DNA of 64,000 bases from Hymenobacter latericoloratus (lineage in GTDB: Bacteria > Bacteroidota > Bacteroidia > Cytophagales > Hymenobacteraceae): positions 124,001-188,000 of the forward strand of contig NZ_JACHNV010000001.1 in assembly GCF_014199535.1 (NCBI RefSeq). Reading direction: 5' to 3'. The notes under the pieces were generated by a model that made no database searches, was not told the origin of the DNA, and saw only the letters and a list, made by a program, of their open reading frames with translations. Positions 56,480 to 64,000 of this stretch are shown in pieces. Position 1 is the stretch's first letter, and each line of letters starts with the position of its first letter. A program made the translations under genes and the position numbers.

Positions 56480-56520
56480 GGTCACCTTATCCCTTCATCA
56501 CCTCCTCACCTCTTCACCTC
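56480..56520 (+). repeat. TCACCT(n) leader of moaE
   Basis: TCACCTTATCCCTTCATCAC followed by CTCCTCACCTCTTCACCTC, a degenerate series of the CACCTnn unit in the sense orientation, ending about 5 nt before the proposed TTG start. Confidence 0.65.
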
Positions 56521-56524
56521 TACT

Positions 56525-56944
56525 TTGATTCACATCGACTTAACTGATCAGCCCATTGACGTAGCCGCGGCCCTGCGCACGGTGGAAGACGACGGGGCTG
56601 GTGCCATCAACACGTTTATTGGCGCGGTGCGCAACAAGAGCACCGGCCGCCCCGTGGTGCGCCTCGAGTATGAGGCCTACGACAGCATGGCCCTGCACCA
56701 GCTCCGCAAAGTGGCCGAGCAGGCCGTGGAGCAGTGGCCCATGCTGAAGAAAGTCACCGTCATTCACCGCAAAGGCACCCTCTACATCGGCGACGTAGCC
56801 GTGGTAGTAGCCGTATCCACGCCCCACCGTGCCGAAAGCTTCGCCGCCTGCCAGTACATCATTGACACCCTGAAGCAGGTAGTAACTATCTGGAAGAAGG
56901 AGTTTTACGAAGACGGCGACGTGTGGGTAGCCGCGCACCCGTAG
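56525..56944 (+). CDS. moaE: Molybdopterin synthase large subunit MoaE
   Basis: 139 aa from a TTG at 56525 (MIHIDLTDQPIDV). The longer ATG frame (56468) runs through the CACCT repeat leader, so it was rejected. Family blocks: GAINTFIGAVRNKSTGRPVVRLEYEAYDSMALHQLRKVAEQA, VTVIHRKGTLYIGDVAVVVAVSTPHRAESFAACQYIIDTLKQVVTIWKKEFYEDGDVWV. Includes the catalytic Lys-rich region (IWKKE) and Arg of VRNKS. Combines with MoaD-COSH to add two sulfurs to cPMP, making molybdopterin. Confidence 0.95.
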   Translation: MIHIDLTDQPIDVAAALRTVEDDGAGAINTFIGAVRNKSTGRPVVRLEYEAYDSMALHQLRKVAEQAVEQWPMLKKVTVIHRKGTLYIGDVAVVVAVSTPHRAESFAACQYIIDTLKQVVTIWKKEFYEDGDVWVAAHP

Positions 56945-56948
56945 CAGT

Positions 56949-59210
56949 TTAGTTTGCGGCGCCGGCCTCGATAAACGCCACGGCGCGTTCCAGCACTTCG
57001 TCGCGGCCCTCCCTGATTCCTTGGATGGTGGGCTTCACCTCTACGTCGGGGACAATGCCGACGCGCTGGGTTTCGCGGCCATCCGGGTAATAGACGCCCA
57101 GACCGGAAATGCGGGTGGAGATGTTGCCGGGTAATACAATGGCCGATACGTTGCCGTCGGCGCCGGCCGTGGTGCTGCCCATTACCATGGCGCCGGGTAT
57201 GGCCCGCAGCGCCATGGCCGTGTATTCGGAGTTACTAACGGATAGTTCGTTTACCAGAATAACCACTTTCCCAGTGTACGCCGGGCTTTCACCCGGCTGT
57301 ACTAGTAGCGGATTAGATTTTAGAAACACGCCTGGGTAAGCGACGAGCGGGGCGCTGAACCGCGCGAATTCTGCGGGCTGCGTCAGCAGATACTTCGTAA
57401 GCGCAAACACTACGAAATCAGAGGGGTAGTTGCGAATATCAATAATAAGGCCCTTGGTGCCCTGGGCTTCCTGCATAATGACCGGCAAGTCCTTGTTTTT
57501 GATTGTGCCCAGTGTGAGGTGGCCGATATTGCCCGGGAGCACGCGCCAAGCAGGAGCTTTGGGGTCAGGGGTGCCAGATTCAAGTCCCAGATTTAACTTG
57601 CTGATCAGGTGGCGGTTGAGGGTGAAAGGTAGCTCCTGGCCGTTGCGTTGCACCACTACGGATACCTGCTCAGTGGAGCCGCGCAGCAATTCGCGGCCTA
57701 TGTTCCGAAGTTGGGTAGGCTCGTTGGATGCCGGCGTAATTGGTCGTCTTTCGGCAATAAGGTCTGTTACCTTACGGCCATTTATCTGCACTACAATATC
57801 GCCTTTTTGTAGGCCGGTGGCCGGTCCTAGCTGCGGGTCAAAGTACCCAGTTACAACCGGCTGCCCTTCCACAAACCGCACCTGCACGGGGGCACGATAC
57901 TTCCCCTTGTATGCAGTAAGAATTCTGTCGGGTTCCGAAATAGTGGCGTGGGTATCGTGGATGCGGGCAATGAGGGCTAGTGCCGTTAGCCGGTACTGCT
58001 CGGGGGTGCGGGCAGCCACAAACTGCGGTATCAGTTCGGGCAGTACTTGCTGCCAGTCTTCCCCGATGGCGTAGCGGTAGGGAAAGAAGTAGGCAATCAT
58101 GTTCCAGTAGCGGTACAGGGCCAACAGCCGCAGGCCGTCGTCGGGCAGGTCGGTTTTCAGCAGGGCATACCGTTCCTCGTGCTGAAATACGGGGTTGCCT
58201 GCTCCCGGCGCAGTACCCACGTAGTAGTGCGGCCCTTGGTTGCGGTTGCGGCGCAGGTAGACCAGCTGCTTGCTCAGGTCCGGGCTCAACTGCTTTTTAT
58301 CCGTCAGCCAAGCCAAGTCCGGTTGAAGGCGGACACTATCGGGGGCGGGTTCCCGGCAGGTAGGGCAGGCCGGCACCGGGCCCAGACTGGTCACCCAGCT
58401 GCTGAGTACCTGGCTGCGGGCGTTGGTGGATGAGCTGGCCAGCACCTGCGGCAACACCCGGAACAGCGCAGCATCCAGATTATGCTCGCCGGCCGCCACG
58501 GCCGGGTGGTAGTACTTCACGAAGCCCCACACCCGCCCCAGCACCGCCAGGTTTTCAGTTTGCTGCTTGCTGAGCCCGTTAAGGTTGAGGCCAGAGCCTG
58601 AAAAGAATGCGGTATCCTGCTCGGCCTTGTACTGCCGGACCGGGCGCAGAAGCGCTTGTGCCAGCGGCTTGCCATCCACGGTCAGCTCTAGTTGATCAAG
58701 CCACATGGTGCCGGTGCCGGGCAGCAGGCCGCCCAGCACCACCGACTCCGCGGCTTCATGCAAGGGAAGCGTAATAGAATAGGCTTGCCACTCCGTGGTA
58801 CCGCGCACATTCTGCTTCGACATATTGTCGAGCTGCAACGTGCCCTGTGGCCCATCAACCCGTAGCCAAAGGCCCGCGTAGCCGTTTTGCACGTTCTCGG
58901 TTTTGATAAAACCGCTGAGCGTCATGGTCTTGCCCTGGAAATTGATGGGCAGCCGAGTAGAGGCTACGCCAAACCCGCCCTCTTTTTTCGTGCCGGTCGA
59001 CTGAATCCGCAGGGCGTAGCGCCCGTGGTGTTTCACCAGAGAGTCGGCCGTTACCGTGTACCCGTTATCCGTGGGCGCCCACCAGCCGACGGGCAGATGA
59101 GTTTCCGGGTTCACCTGTTCAACATCCAGGTTCAGATTGGACCCTACCCGCTGGGCATGGGTAGCAATGGTTGCGCTCAGTAGCGCTGATAGTAAATAAT
59201 ACCGTTTCAT
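56949..59210 (-). CDS. S41-family (CtpA-like) peptidase, secreted
   Basis: 753 aa. Signal peptide (MKRYYLLSALLSATIATHAQ). Residues 20-190: a carbohydrate-binding-like beta-sandwich (GYTVTADSLVKHHGRYALRIQSTGTKKEGGFGV). Middle region WGFVKYYHPAVAAGEHNLDAALFRVLP, then a PDZ domain (about 460-530: LQKGDIVVQINGRKVTDL). The S41 core LIIDIRNYP and KVVILVNELSVSNSEYTAMALRAIPGAMVMGSTTAGADGNVSAIVLPG contains the nucleophile Ser (SNSEY). Like tail-specific proteases it should cleave periplasmic or surface proteins. Convergent with moaE by 4 bp; the gene interrupts the Moco series and has no visible tie to it. Confidence 0.92.
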   Translation of the reverse strand: MKRYYLLSALLSATIATHAQRVGSNLNLDVEQVNPETHLPVGWWAPTDNGYTVTADSLVKHHGRYALRIQSTGTKKEGGFGVASTRLPINFQGKTMTLSGFIKTENVQNGYAGLWLRVDGPQGTLQLDNMSKQNVRGTTEWQAYSITLPLHEAAESVVLGGLLPGTGTMWLDQLELTVDGKPLAQALLRPVRQYKAEQDTAFFSGSGLNLNGLSKQQTENLAVLGRVWGFVKYYHPAVAAGEHNLDAALFRVLPQVLASSSTNARSQVLSSWVTSLGPVPACPTCREPAPDSVRLQPDLAWLTDKKQLSPDLSKQLVYLRRNRNQGPHYYVGTAPGAGNPVFQHEERYALLKTDLPDDGLRLLALYRYWNMIAYFFPYRYAIGEDWQQVLPELIPQFVAARTPEQYRLTALALIARIHDTHATISEPDRILTAYKGKYRAPVQVRFVEGQPVVTGYFDPQLGPATGLQKGDIVVQINGRKVTDLIAERRPITPASNEPTQLRNIGRELLRGSTEQVSVVVQRNGQELPFTLNRHLISKLNLGLESGTPDPKAPAWRVLPGNIGHLTLGTIKNKDLPVIMQEAQGTKGLIIDIRNYPSDFVVFALTKYLLTQPAEFARFSAPLVAYPGVFLKSNPLLVQPGESPAYTGKVVILVNELSVSNSEYTAMALRAIPGAMVMGSTTAGADGNVSAIVLPGNISTRISGLGVYYPDGRETQRVGIVPDVEVKPTIQGIREGRDEVLERAVAFIEAGAAN

Positions 59211-59290
59211 ATAGCAGCTAGAGTCAGGAACGTGCTTGAAGGTAGCAGCATATTCCTGACTCTGGCTCCAATACGGTTTTCGAGCCTGGG

Positions 59291-60493
59291 CTACCCCTTA
59301 AGTTCCTGGCGGGCCTGCTCGGCTTGCTCGGGCGTGTTCACGTTGCGCAGCTCCTGGGGGGCGGGCGGGGGTAGCAGCTCGATGTCGGAGTTGATGAGCG
59401 ACTTGCGGGGGCAGCTATAGCCCAGGCTCAGGAAGCGCAGCAGGGTAGCGTAGCTGCCGGGCTCCCAGATGGTGATGAGCGGCTCGGGCCACTCGTTTTC
59501 CGGGCTTTGGTAGGCCGTGGCCAGGCGGGCTGGTTGGCGGTGCTCCACGAGGTGGCCCAGGGTGGTTTCGGAGAGGAAGGGCAGGTCGCAGGCCACCACC
59601 AGCCAGGCTGCGTTGGGGTCGAGGCGGAAGGCGGAGAGCAAGCCGCTCAGCGGGCCCAGGTCGGCGAAGGTATCGGGCAGGGGGCGCAGGCCGGCGTACT
59701 CCAGCTCCATCACCTGGTCGGGGCGGCAGGAAACGTGCACATCCTGGCAGAACCCGGCCAGCAGCTCGGCGGCGTAGGCGCGCTGCTCCCGGCCTTGGTG
59801 GTAGGCGAGCTTGCCCTTGTCCTGGCCCATGCGCTGGCTGCGCCCGCCCGCCAGCACGAGGCCCCGCAGAGGAGGCGCGGCCTGGTGCCACTCCCGCAAA
59901 ATCAGGTCGGCCAGGGTTTCGGTGTCGTGGAGGGGTAGGACGGGCACGTTGGCCTCGGCCAGGTGGGCGCGCAGGTAGGCGGGTACTTCGGTTACGCCTT
60001 CGGGCAAAAGCAGGGCGCGCACGTTGGTGAGGCGGTCGAGTTTTTTCTCCACGGGTTTGGCCGAGTCCAGAATCACGAGCTGCTGGCGGGCCCGGAAGTG
60101 GTTGCCATTCACCAGCACCAAACTCTGGTGCTGCAGCCACTCCTGTTGGCTGAACTTATCAAAGCCGCGCTTTACATCCAGCCGGGTAAAGGTGATTTTA
60201 TCGGTCAGCTCGGCCGCCGCGCCGGCTTGCAGCACGGCATCCTGGCCGCCGCTGCCGCCCTGGGCCGCGTCGTCGCCGGCGGCGTGGTCGGCATCCACGT
60301 AGGCCACGCGCAGGGTGGGAGCAAGCAGGGGCAGCAGCCGGGCCGCCAGCTCCTTGATTTTTCCGCAGGGCGCGCCCAGGATGGCCAGCTCGTGGCGGCC
60401 AAACTCGCCCAGGTCGGGACGGGCCAGCTGGGCGTGCTTGGTGCGGGGCGCGGGGGTAGGACTGGCCGAATCGGCAGTAGGCTTATCCGACAT
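59291..60493 (-). CDS. mobA: MobA nucleotidyltransferase with N-terminal MobB-like domain
   Basis: 400 aa from ATG 60493 (MSDKPTADSASPTPAP). The C-terminal half (about 208-395) is MobA: LAGGRSQRMGQDKGKLAYH (residues 214-232), ACDLPFLSETTL and NVNTPEQ, the guanylyltransferase that makes Mo-MGD from Mo-MPT and GTP. The N-terminal half (about 35-200) has a P-loop-like start ELAILGAPCGKIKELAARLLP followed by VAYVDADHAAGDDAAQG, resembling MobB, but the Walker A lacks GKT/S (GAPCGKIK). It overlaps moaC by 11 bp, so it is in one operon with it. bis-MGD is the cofactor form used by DMSO-reductase-type enzymes such as the YdeP-type protein here. Confidence 0.92.
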   Translation of the reverse strand: MSDKPTADSASPTPAPRTKHAQLARPDLGEFGRHELAILGAPCGKIKELAARLLPLLAPTLRVAYVDADHAAGDDAAQGGSGGQDAVLQAGAAAELTDKITFTRLDVKRGFDKFSQQEWLQHQSLVLVNGNHFRARQQLVILDSAKPVEKKLDRLTNVRALLLPEGVTEVPAYLRAHLAEANVPVLPLHDTETLADLILREWHQAAPPLRGLVLAGGRSQRMGQDKGKLAYHQGREQRAYAAELLAGFCQDVHVSCRPDQVMELEYAGLRPLPDTFADLGPLSGLLSAFRLDPNAAWLVVACDLPFLSETTLGHLVEHRQPARLATAYQSPENEWPEPLITIWEPGSYATLLRFLSLGYSCPRKSLINSDIELLPPPAPQELRNVNTPEQAEQARQELKG

Positions 60494-60971
60494 GGTGAAA
60501 ATCCTGTTTGCCGCCGGTTTTCTCCAGCAGGCGCGTTTCCTGAATGACAATGTTGTGCGACAAGGCTTTGCACATGTCGTAAATGGTAAGCGCCGCCACC
60601 GAGGCGCCGGTCAGGGCCTCCATTTCTACCCCGGTTTTGCCGGTTACGGTGGCCGTGCACTCAATCAGCACGGCGTCTTCCCCATCCACCTCAATGCGCA
60701 CCTGGCAGTCGTCGAGGCCCAGGGGGTGGCAGAGCGGAATCAACTCCGAGGTGCGCTTGGCCCCCATGATGCCGGCCAGAATGGCGGTCTGGAACACGGG
60801 GCCCTTGCGGGTGGGCAGGTCGCCTTCTTTCACGAGGGCCATGATATCAGAGCCGAGCACCACGCGGCTGCGGGCCCGGGCCACGCGGCGGGTAGAAGCT
60901 TTGGCGCCCACATCAACCATGGCGGGCTGCCCGGCGGCGTTGAGGTGGGTGAGTTTGGGAGAGTCAGACAT
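60483..60971 (-). CDS. moaC: Cyclic pyranopterin monophosphate synthase MoaC
   Basis: 162 aa from ATG 60971 (MSDSPKLTHLNAAGQPAMVDV). Conserved blocks: KGPVFQTAILAGIMGAKRTSELIPLCHPLGLDDCQV, VTGKTGVEMEALTGASVAALTIYDMCKALSHNIVI, then LLEKTGGK. The catalytic Lys and His cluster is in CHPL.L..C and MCKA. Acts after MoaA to give cPMP. Overlaps mobA by 11 bp. Single-domain, not fused to MoaB/MogA as it is in some relatives. The longer frame would add 17 residues upstream. Confidence 0.96.
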   Translation of the reverse strand: MSDSPKLTHLNAAGQPAMVDVGAKASTRRVARARSRVVLGSDIMALVKEGDLPTRKGPVFQTAILAGIMGAKRTSELIPLCHPLGLDDCQVRIEVDGEDAVLIECTATVTGKTGVEMEALTGASVAALTIYDMCKALSHNIVIQETRLLEKTGGKQDFHHVG

Positions 60972-61062
60972 AGTAGCGGTAAAGACGCATCTTGGCGCCC
61001 AGTCGTTGCGAATAGTAAACAAACCGGCCAGGCTGGTACTTTGCTTTTTCGTTCCGCCCGGT

Positions 61063-61142
61063 TGTCATTCCGAGTGGAGCGAGGAATCTGGGTTAAACTC
61101 CTGATGACTTGACCCAGATTCCTCGCTCCACTCGGAATGACA
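61063..61142. repeat. Perfect 31-bp inverted repeat, dispersed hairpin family
   Basis: Arms 61063-61093 and 61112-61142 are fully complementary (start TGTCATTCCGAGTGGAGCGA), with an 18-nt loop, between divergent moaC and moeA. The right arm is the paralogue of the half-element at 54897-54928. No T-run follows, so a terminator role is unlikely; divergent genes do not need one here. Confidence 0.9.
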
Positions 61143-61199
61143 GTCCGGTAACGCTGCGCGACGTAAAGATGCGTCCCTCCACCCGTTCTATCTGCTGCC

Positions 61200-62447
61200 A
61201 TGCTCTCCGTTGAAGACGCCACCCGCCTTGTTGCCGCCACCATCCGTCCGCTGCCCGTGGAGTACCTGTCGCTACCCCTGGCGGCGGGCCGCATCCTGCG
61301 CGAAGACCTGCGGGCCGACCGGGACTTTCCGCCCTTCAACCGGGTAGCCATGGATGGCATTGCCCTGCGCTTCGCCGCAGTAGAAGCCGGCCAGACGGAA
61401 TTCCGCATCGAAAGCACCCAGTTTGCTGGCCAGCCGCCTACCCCCTTGCTTGACCCCGAAGCTGCCGTGGAAATCATGACCGGTGCGGCTCTGCCCAAGG
61501 GCGTGGATACCGTAATTCGCTACGAAGACCTGACGTTCCGCACCGATGCCGCCGGGCAGCGCTACGCCACCGTGCAGGCCTACCCCCCGCGGCAAGGCTA
61601 CAACGTACACGCCCGCGCCGCCGACCGCCGCCAGGGCGACTTGCTGGTGCCCGCCGGTACTCGTCTGGAGCCCGCCGAAGTGGCCGTAGCCGCCACCATC
61701 GGGGCGGCTACGGTGGCCGTCACGCGCCGCCCCCGCGTGGCCGTAGTCAGTACCGGCGACGAGCTAGTGCCTATCACGGAGCAGCCCGCCGCCCACCAGA
61801 TCCGGCGCTCTAACGCCCTGATGCTGCAGGCCGCCGCCTGGCAGGCCGGGGCCGAGGCGGAAGCCTTTCACTTCAACGATGACCCCGAAGCCCTGCGCCG
61901 GGGCCTGCCCGCCCTGCTGGAAGGCTTCGACGCGGTGATCTTGAGCGGAGGCGTGTCCAAGGGCAAAGCTGATTTCCTGCCGGAAACCCTGCGGGAGCTG
62001 GGCGTAGAGCAGGTGTTTCATGAGGTGCAGCAGCGGCCCGGCAAGCCGTTCTGGTTTGGCCGGCAGCCGGGCGGCGCGGTAGTGTTTGCCCTGCCCGGCA
62101 ACCCCGTGTCCACGTTCGTGAACTTCTACCGCTACGCCCGTCCCTGGCTGCTGGCTGTGCAGCACCCCGAAACTGCCGAAACCCTGAGCTTGCCAACGAC
62201 GGCCTTGCTCGGCGGTCCGGTAGCGGCGGTGCTTACCGAAGATGTGCAGTTCAAGCCTCGCCTCACGCACTTCCTGCTGGTTAGCCTGCAGCCCGGCCCC
62301 GACGGCCGCCTATTGGCTACCCCCGAGCGGGCCGGCGGCTCGGGCGACATGGCCAGCCTGCTCACCTCGGCGGGTTTTCTGGAGCTGCCGCCGGAGCCGG
62401 AACAGTTTCCGGCTGGCACGGTGCTGCCGGCATGGCGGTTTCGGTAA
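61200..62447 (+). CDS. moeA: Molybdopterin molybdenumtransferase MoeA
   Basis: 415 aa. Inserts molybdate into adenylated molybdopterin. Four-domain pattern: LSVEDATRLVAATIRPLPVEYLSLPLAAGRILREDL start, PPFNRVAMDGIAL, GAALPKGVDTVIRYEDL, NVHARAADRRQGDLLVPAGT, the MoaB/MogA-like central domain with VAVVSTGDELV, QIRRSNALML, VILSGGVSKGKADFLPETL, and FALPGNPVSTFVNFYRYARPWL. The C-terminal beta-domain is complete. Normally works with MogA (adenylyltransferase), which was not found in the window. Plus-strand, divergent from moaC, with the dispersed hairpin in the spacer. Confidence 0.96.
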   Translation: MLSVEDATRLVAATIRPLPVEYLSLPLAAGRILREDLRADRDFPPFNRVAMDGIALRFAAVEAGQTEFRIESTQFAGQPPTPLLDPEAAVEIMTGAALPKGVDTVIRYEDLTFRTDAAGQRYATVQAYPPRQGYNVHARAADRRQGDLLVPAGTRLEPAEVAVAATIGAATVAVTRRPRVAVVSTGDELVPITEQPAAHQIRRSNALMLQAAAWQAGAEAEAFHFNDDPEALRRGLPALLEGFDAVILSGGVSKGKADFLPETLRELGVEQVFHEVQQRPGKPFWFGRQPGGAVVFALPGNPVSTFVNFYRYARPWLLAVQHPETAETLSLPTTALLGGPVAAVLTEDVQFKPRLTHFLLVSLQPGPDGRLLATPERAGGSGDMASLLTSAGFLELPPEPEQFPAGTVLPAWRFR

Positions 62448-62470
62448 CGAATTCTATGCGGCGGCGAGGC

Positions 62471-64000
62471 TTACTTGGCGGCCGAAACGGGGGCCGCTTC
62501 CAAGGCCGCCTGCATCTGGCTGATGACTTCCCGCAGCTGCTGGGTAATGGTGGCTACCAGTGCGCCCACGGCCTCCGGCTGAAACTCGCCCGGCCACTGG
62601 TCCAGTTCCGTGACTGCCGGGAGCAGGTGCTGCACCCGCAGGTGGGCCAAGCCGGGCTTGAGCGTGTGGGCCACCGTCTTTAGCCGCCCGATGTTGCCCT
62701 CCTGCAATGCCTGAGCCAGCTCCTGTAGCAGTTCCTCGCTGCTTTCCACAAAGGTTTCCAGCATGAAGTTCACGAAGCTCTGGTCGCCCTGGCCCACTTT
62801 CAGCAGCTCATCCGTCTGGTAAAGCGCTGGCGGTGGGGTGGCAGCCGGCAGCAACGAGGAAGCCGAGGCCGGGGCCGTAGCCGTAGCCCGCGACTGGGGC
62901 ACTACCCACTCGCTCACCACCTTCAGCAGCTCGGCTTCCTGGAAGGGCTTGGCCAGATAGGCATTCATGCCCCCCGCCAGGCACTTCTCCCGCTCGCCCT
63001 TGATGGCGTTGGCCGTGAGGGCCACAATGGGGGTAGTAAGCTGCAGCTGCTGGCGCAGGGCCGCCGTGGCGCCGTAGCCATCCAGCACAGGCATCTGAAT
63101 GTCCATCAGAATCAGGTCGAAAGCCTGCTCTCGGGCCAAGGCCACGGCCTGCTCGCCGTGCTCGGCCTCGGTTACCTGTACCTGGGCCTGTTGCAGAAAG
63201 GTTTTGGCAATCTGGCGGTTAAAGCGGTTGTCTTCTACCAGCAGCACGTGTTTGTGGCGCAGATGCTGACGCAGGGGGCTGTCCTCGGTCAGGACCACCT
63301 GGGGCAGCAGGTCCTGCTCCGTGCCGATGGGTAGGCGCAGGGTAAACTGCGTGACCGTGCCCTGGTGCTTTTCGCTTTCCAGCTGCACGTCGCCGCCCAT
63401 GAGCTTTACCAGGTTGCGGCAGATGGGCAGGCCCAGGCCGGTGCCGCCAAACTTGCGCGTCACGGAGGCATCTTCCTGGCTGAACTCCTGGAAGATGTGG
63501 GCCAGAAACTCGGGCTCAATGCCCACGCCCGTATCCGTCACCCGAAACAGCACATCGGCGGTTCCGGCGGGCGCGCCGGCCTCCACCACCTGGCACGAAA
63601 TTACTACCCGTCCTTTCTCCGTGAACTTAATGGCGTTGCCGGCCAGGTTCAGCAGCACCTGCGTAATGCGGTATGGGTCGCCGAGCAGCACGGCCGGCAG
63701 GCCGGGCCCGGCCTGCGTACTCAGGCACAAGCCTTTCTCAGCGGCCTTGTAATGCAAGGTTTGCTCTACCTGAGCCAGCAGCTGCGCCGGCGAGAACCCA
63801 ACCTGCTCCAGCACCATTTTGCCCGCCTCCAGCTTGGAGAGGTCGAGAATATCGTTGATGATGACCAATAGGTTGTCGGCGGAGGTGGTAATGGCCTGCT
63901 GGTAGCTGCTCTGGAGGGGTGTCAGCTCGGTTTTGGCCAGCAGCTGCCCCATGCCCAGAATGGCGTTCATGGGCGTGCGGATTTCGTGGCTCATGTTGGC
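62471..64000 (-). CDS. Hybrid sensor histidine kinase/response regulator with HPt, N-terminus cut by window edge
   Basis: 509 residues are visible and the frame runs off the right edge upstream of the H-box ([17 protein letters not shown]). Order: HisKA with phospho-His in MSHEIRTP; HATPase ([53 protein letters not shown]); receiver domain ([35 protein letters not shown] with the phospho-acceptor Asp, [14 protein letters not shown]); and an HPt domain with TVAHTLKPG (phospho-His). All phosphorelay parts sit on one chain; the missing N-terminal part should carry PAS or GAF sensors. The missing output protein may be elsewhere. Convergent with moeA by 23 bp. Confidence 0.93.
   Translation of the reverse strand, partial: ANMSHEIRTPMNAILGMGQLLAKTELTPLQSSYQQAITTSADNLLVIINDILDLSKLEAGKMVLEQVGFSPAQLLAQVEQTLHYKAAEKGLCLSTQAGPGLPAVLLGDPYRITQVLLNLAGNAIKFTEKGRVVISCQVVEAGAPAGTADVLFRVTDTGVGIEPEFLAHIFQEFSQEDASVTRKFGGTGLGLPICRNLVKLMGGDVQLESEKHQGTVTQFTLRLPIGTEQDLLPQVVLTEDSPLRQHLRHKHVLLVEDNRFNRQIAKTFLQQAQVQVTEAEHGEQAVALAREQAFDLILMDIQMPVLDGYGATAALRQQLQLTTPIVALTANAIKGEREKCLAGGMNAYLAKPFQEAELLKVVSEWVVPQSRATATAPASASSLLPAATPPPALYQTDELLKVGQGDQSFVNFMLETFVESSEELLQELAQALQEGNIGRLKTVAHTLKPGLAHLRVQHLLPAVTELDQWPGEFQPEAVGALVATITQQLREVISQMQAALEAAPVSAAK

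Overview
The window looks like a chromosome segment from a GC-rich (about 60-63% by eye) member of the Bacteroidota, most probably Hymenobacter or a close Cytophagales relative. The reasons are: many lipoproteins with an xxSC-type lipobox; a secreted protein with a type IX secretion C-terminal sorting domain; families largely typical of the phylum (DUF5686, TamB paired with a lipoprotein BamA homologue, tandem-CBM20 MalQ); weak Shine-Dalgarno signals; promoter -7 elements of the TAnnTTTG/TAnnTTCG type; and a tRNA without an encoded CCA end. No phage, transposase, rRNA or CRISPR locus was found.

Layout. 1-7.4 kb: stress and cell-envelope odds and ends (TPM-domain protein cut by the left edge, Hsp20, secreted and lipoprotein hypotheticals, a DUF433/DUF5615 toxin-antitoxin pair, one AT-rich orphan). 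7.5-12.8 kb: class Ia ribonucleotide reductase nrdA and nrdB as separate minus-strand units, each with DnaA-box-like sequence upstream, then rplU-rpmA on the plus strand. 13.3-33.8 kb: initiator tRNA, HSL-family esterase, BamA/TamA-like porin, hemW, a second hydrolase, a cyclase-family enzyme, galK, a DUF5686 outer-membrane protein, a GliT/HlmI-like dithiol oxidoreductase, a large T9SS cargo with thrombospondin type 3 repeats, and malQ. 33.8-41.9 kb: tamB and its BamA-family lipoprotein partner.

41.9-62.4 kb is the main functional theme: molybdenum-cofactor synthesis and use. It holds a YdeP/FdhF-type molybdopterin oxidoreductase, a small DUF7009-like protein, fdhD, a MoeB/ThiF-rhodanese protein, a MOT1-type molybdate transporter, moaA, moaD, moaE, a MobB-like/MobA fusion, moaC and moeA. 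Together these cover GTP to cyclic pyranopterin (MoaA, MoaC), sulfur insertion (MoaD, MoaE, MoeB), molybdate uptake and insertion (MOT1, MoeA), nucleotide attachment (MobA) and enzyme sulfuration (FdhD). No MogA/MoaB adenylyltransferase is visible. Unrelated genes are interleaved (DUF2490, GH88, ClpP, ECF sigma with a small partner, LRR lipoprotein, S41 protease). The right edge cuts a hybrid sensor kinase.

The most unusual material is non-coding: (i) arrays of degenerate 7-8-bp repeats arranged as inverted repeats directly 5' of start codons (46.2-46.45 kb the largest; also 12.4, 19.7 and 56.5 kb); (ii) a family of dispersed hairpins or half-sites ending in TGTCAT.../...ATGACA (13.0, 54.9, 56.4 and 61.1 kb); (iii) DnaA boxes upstream of both nrd genes; (iv) a stem-loop just before the hsp20 start that could be an RNA thermometer; (v) strong over-representation of the octamer CCTACCCC/GGGGTAGG.
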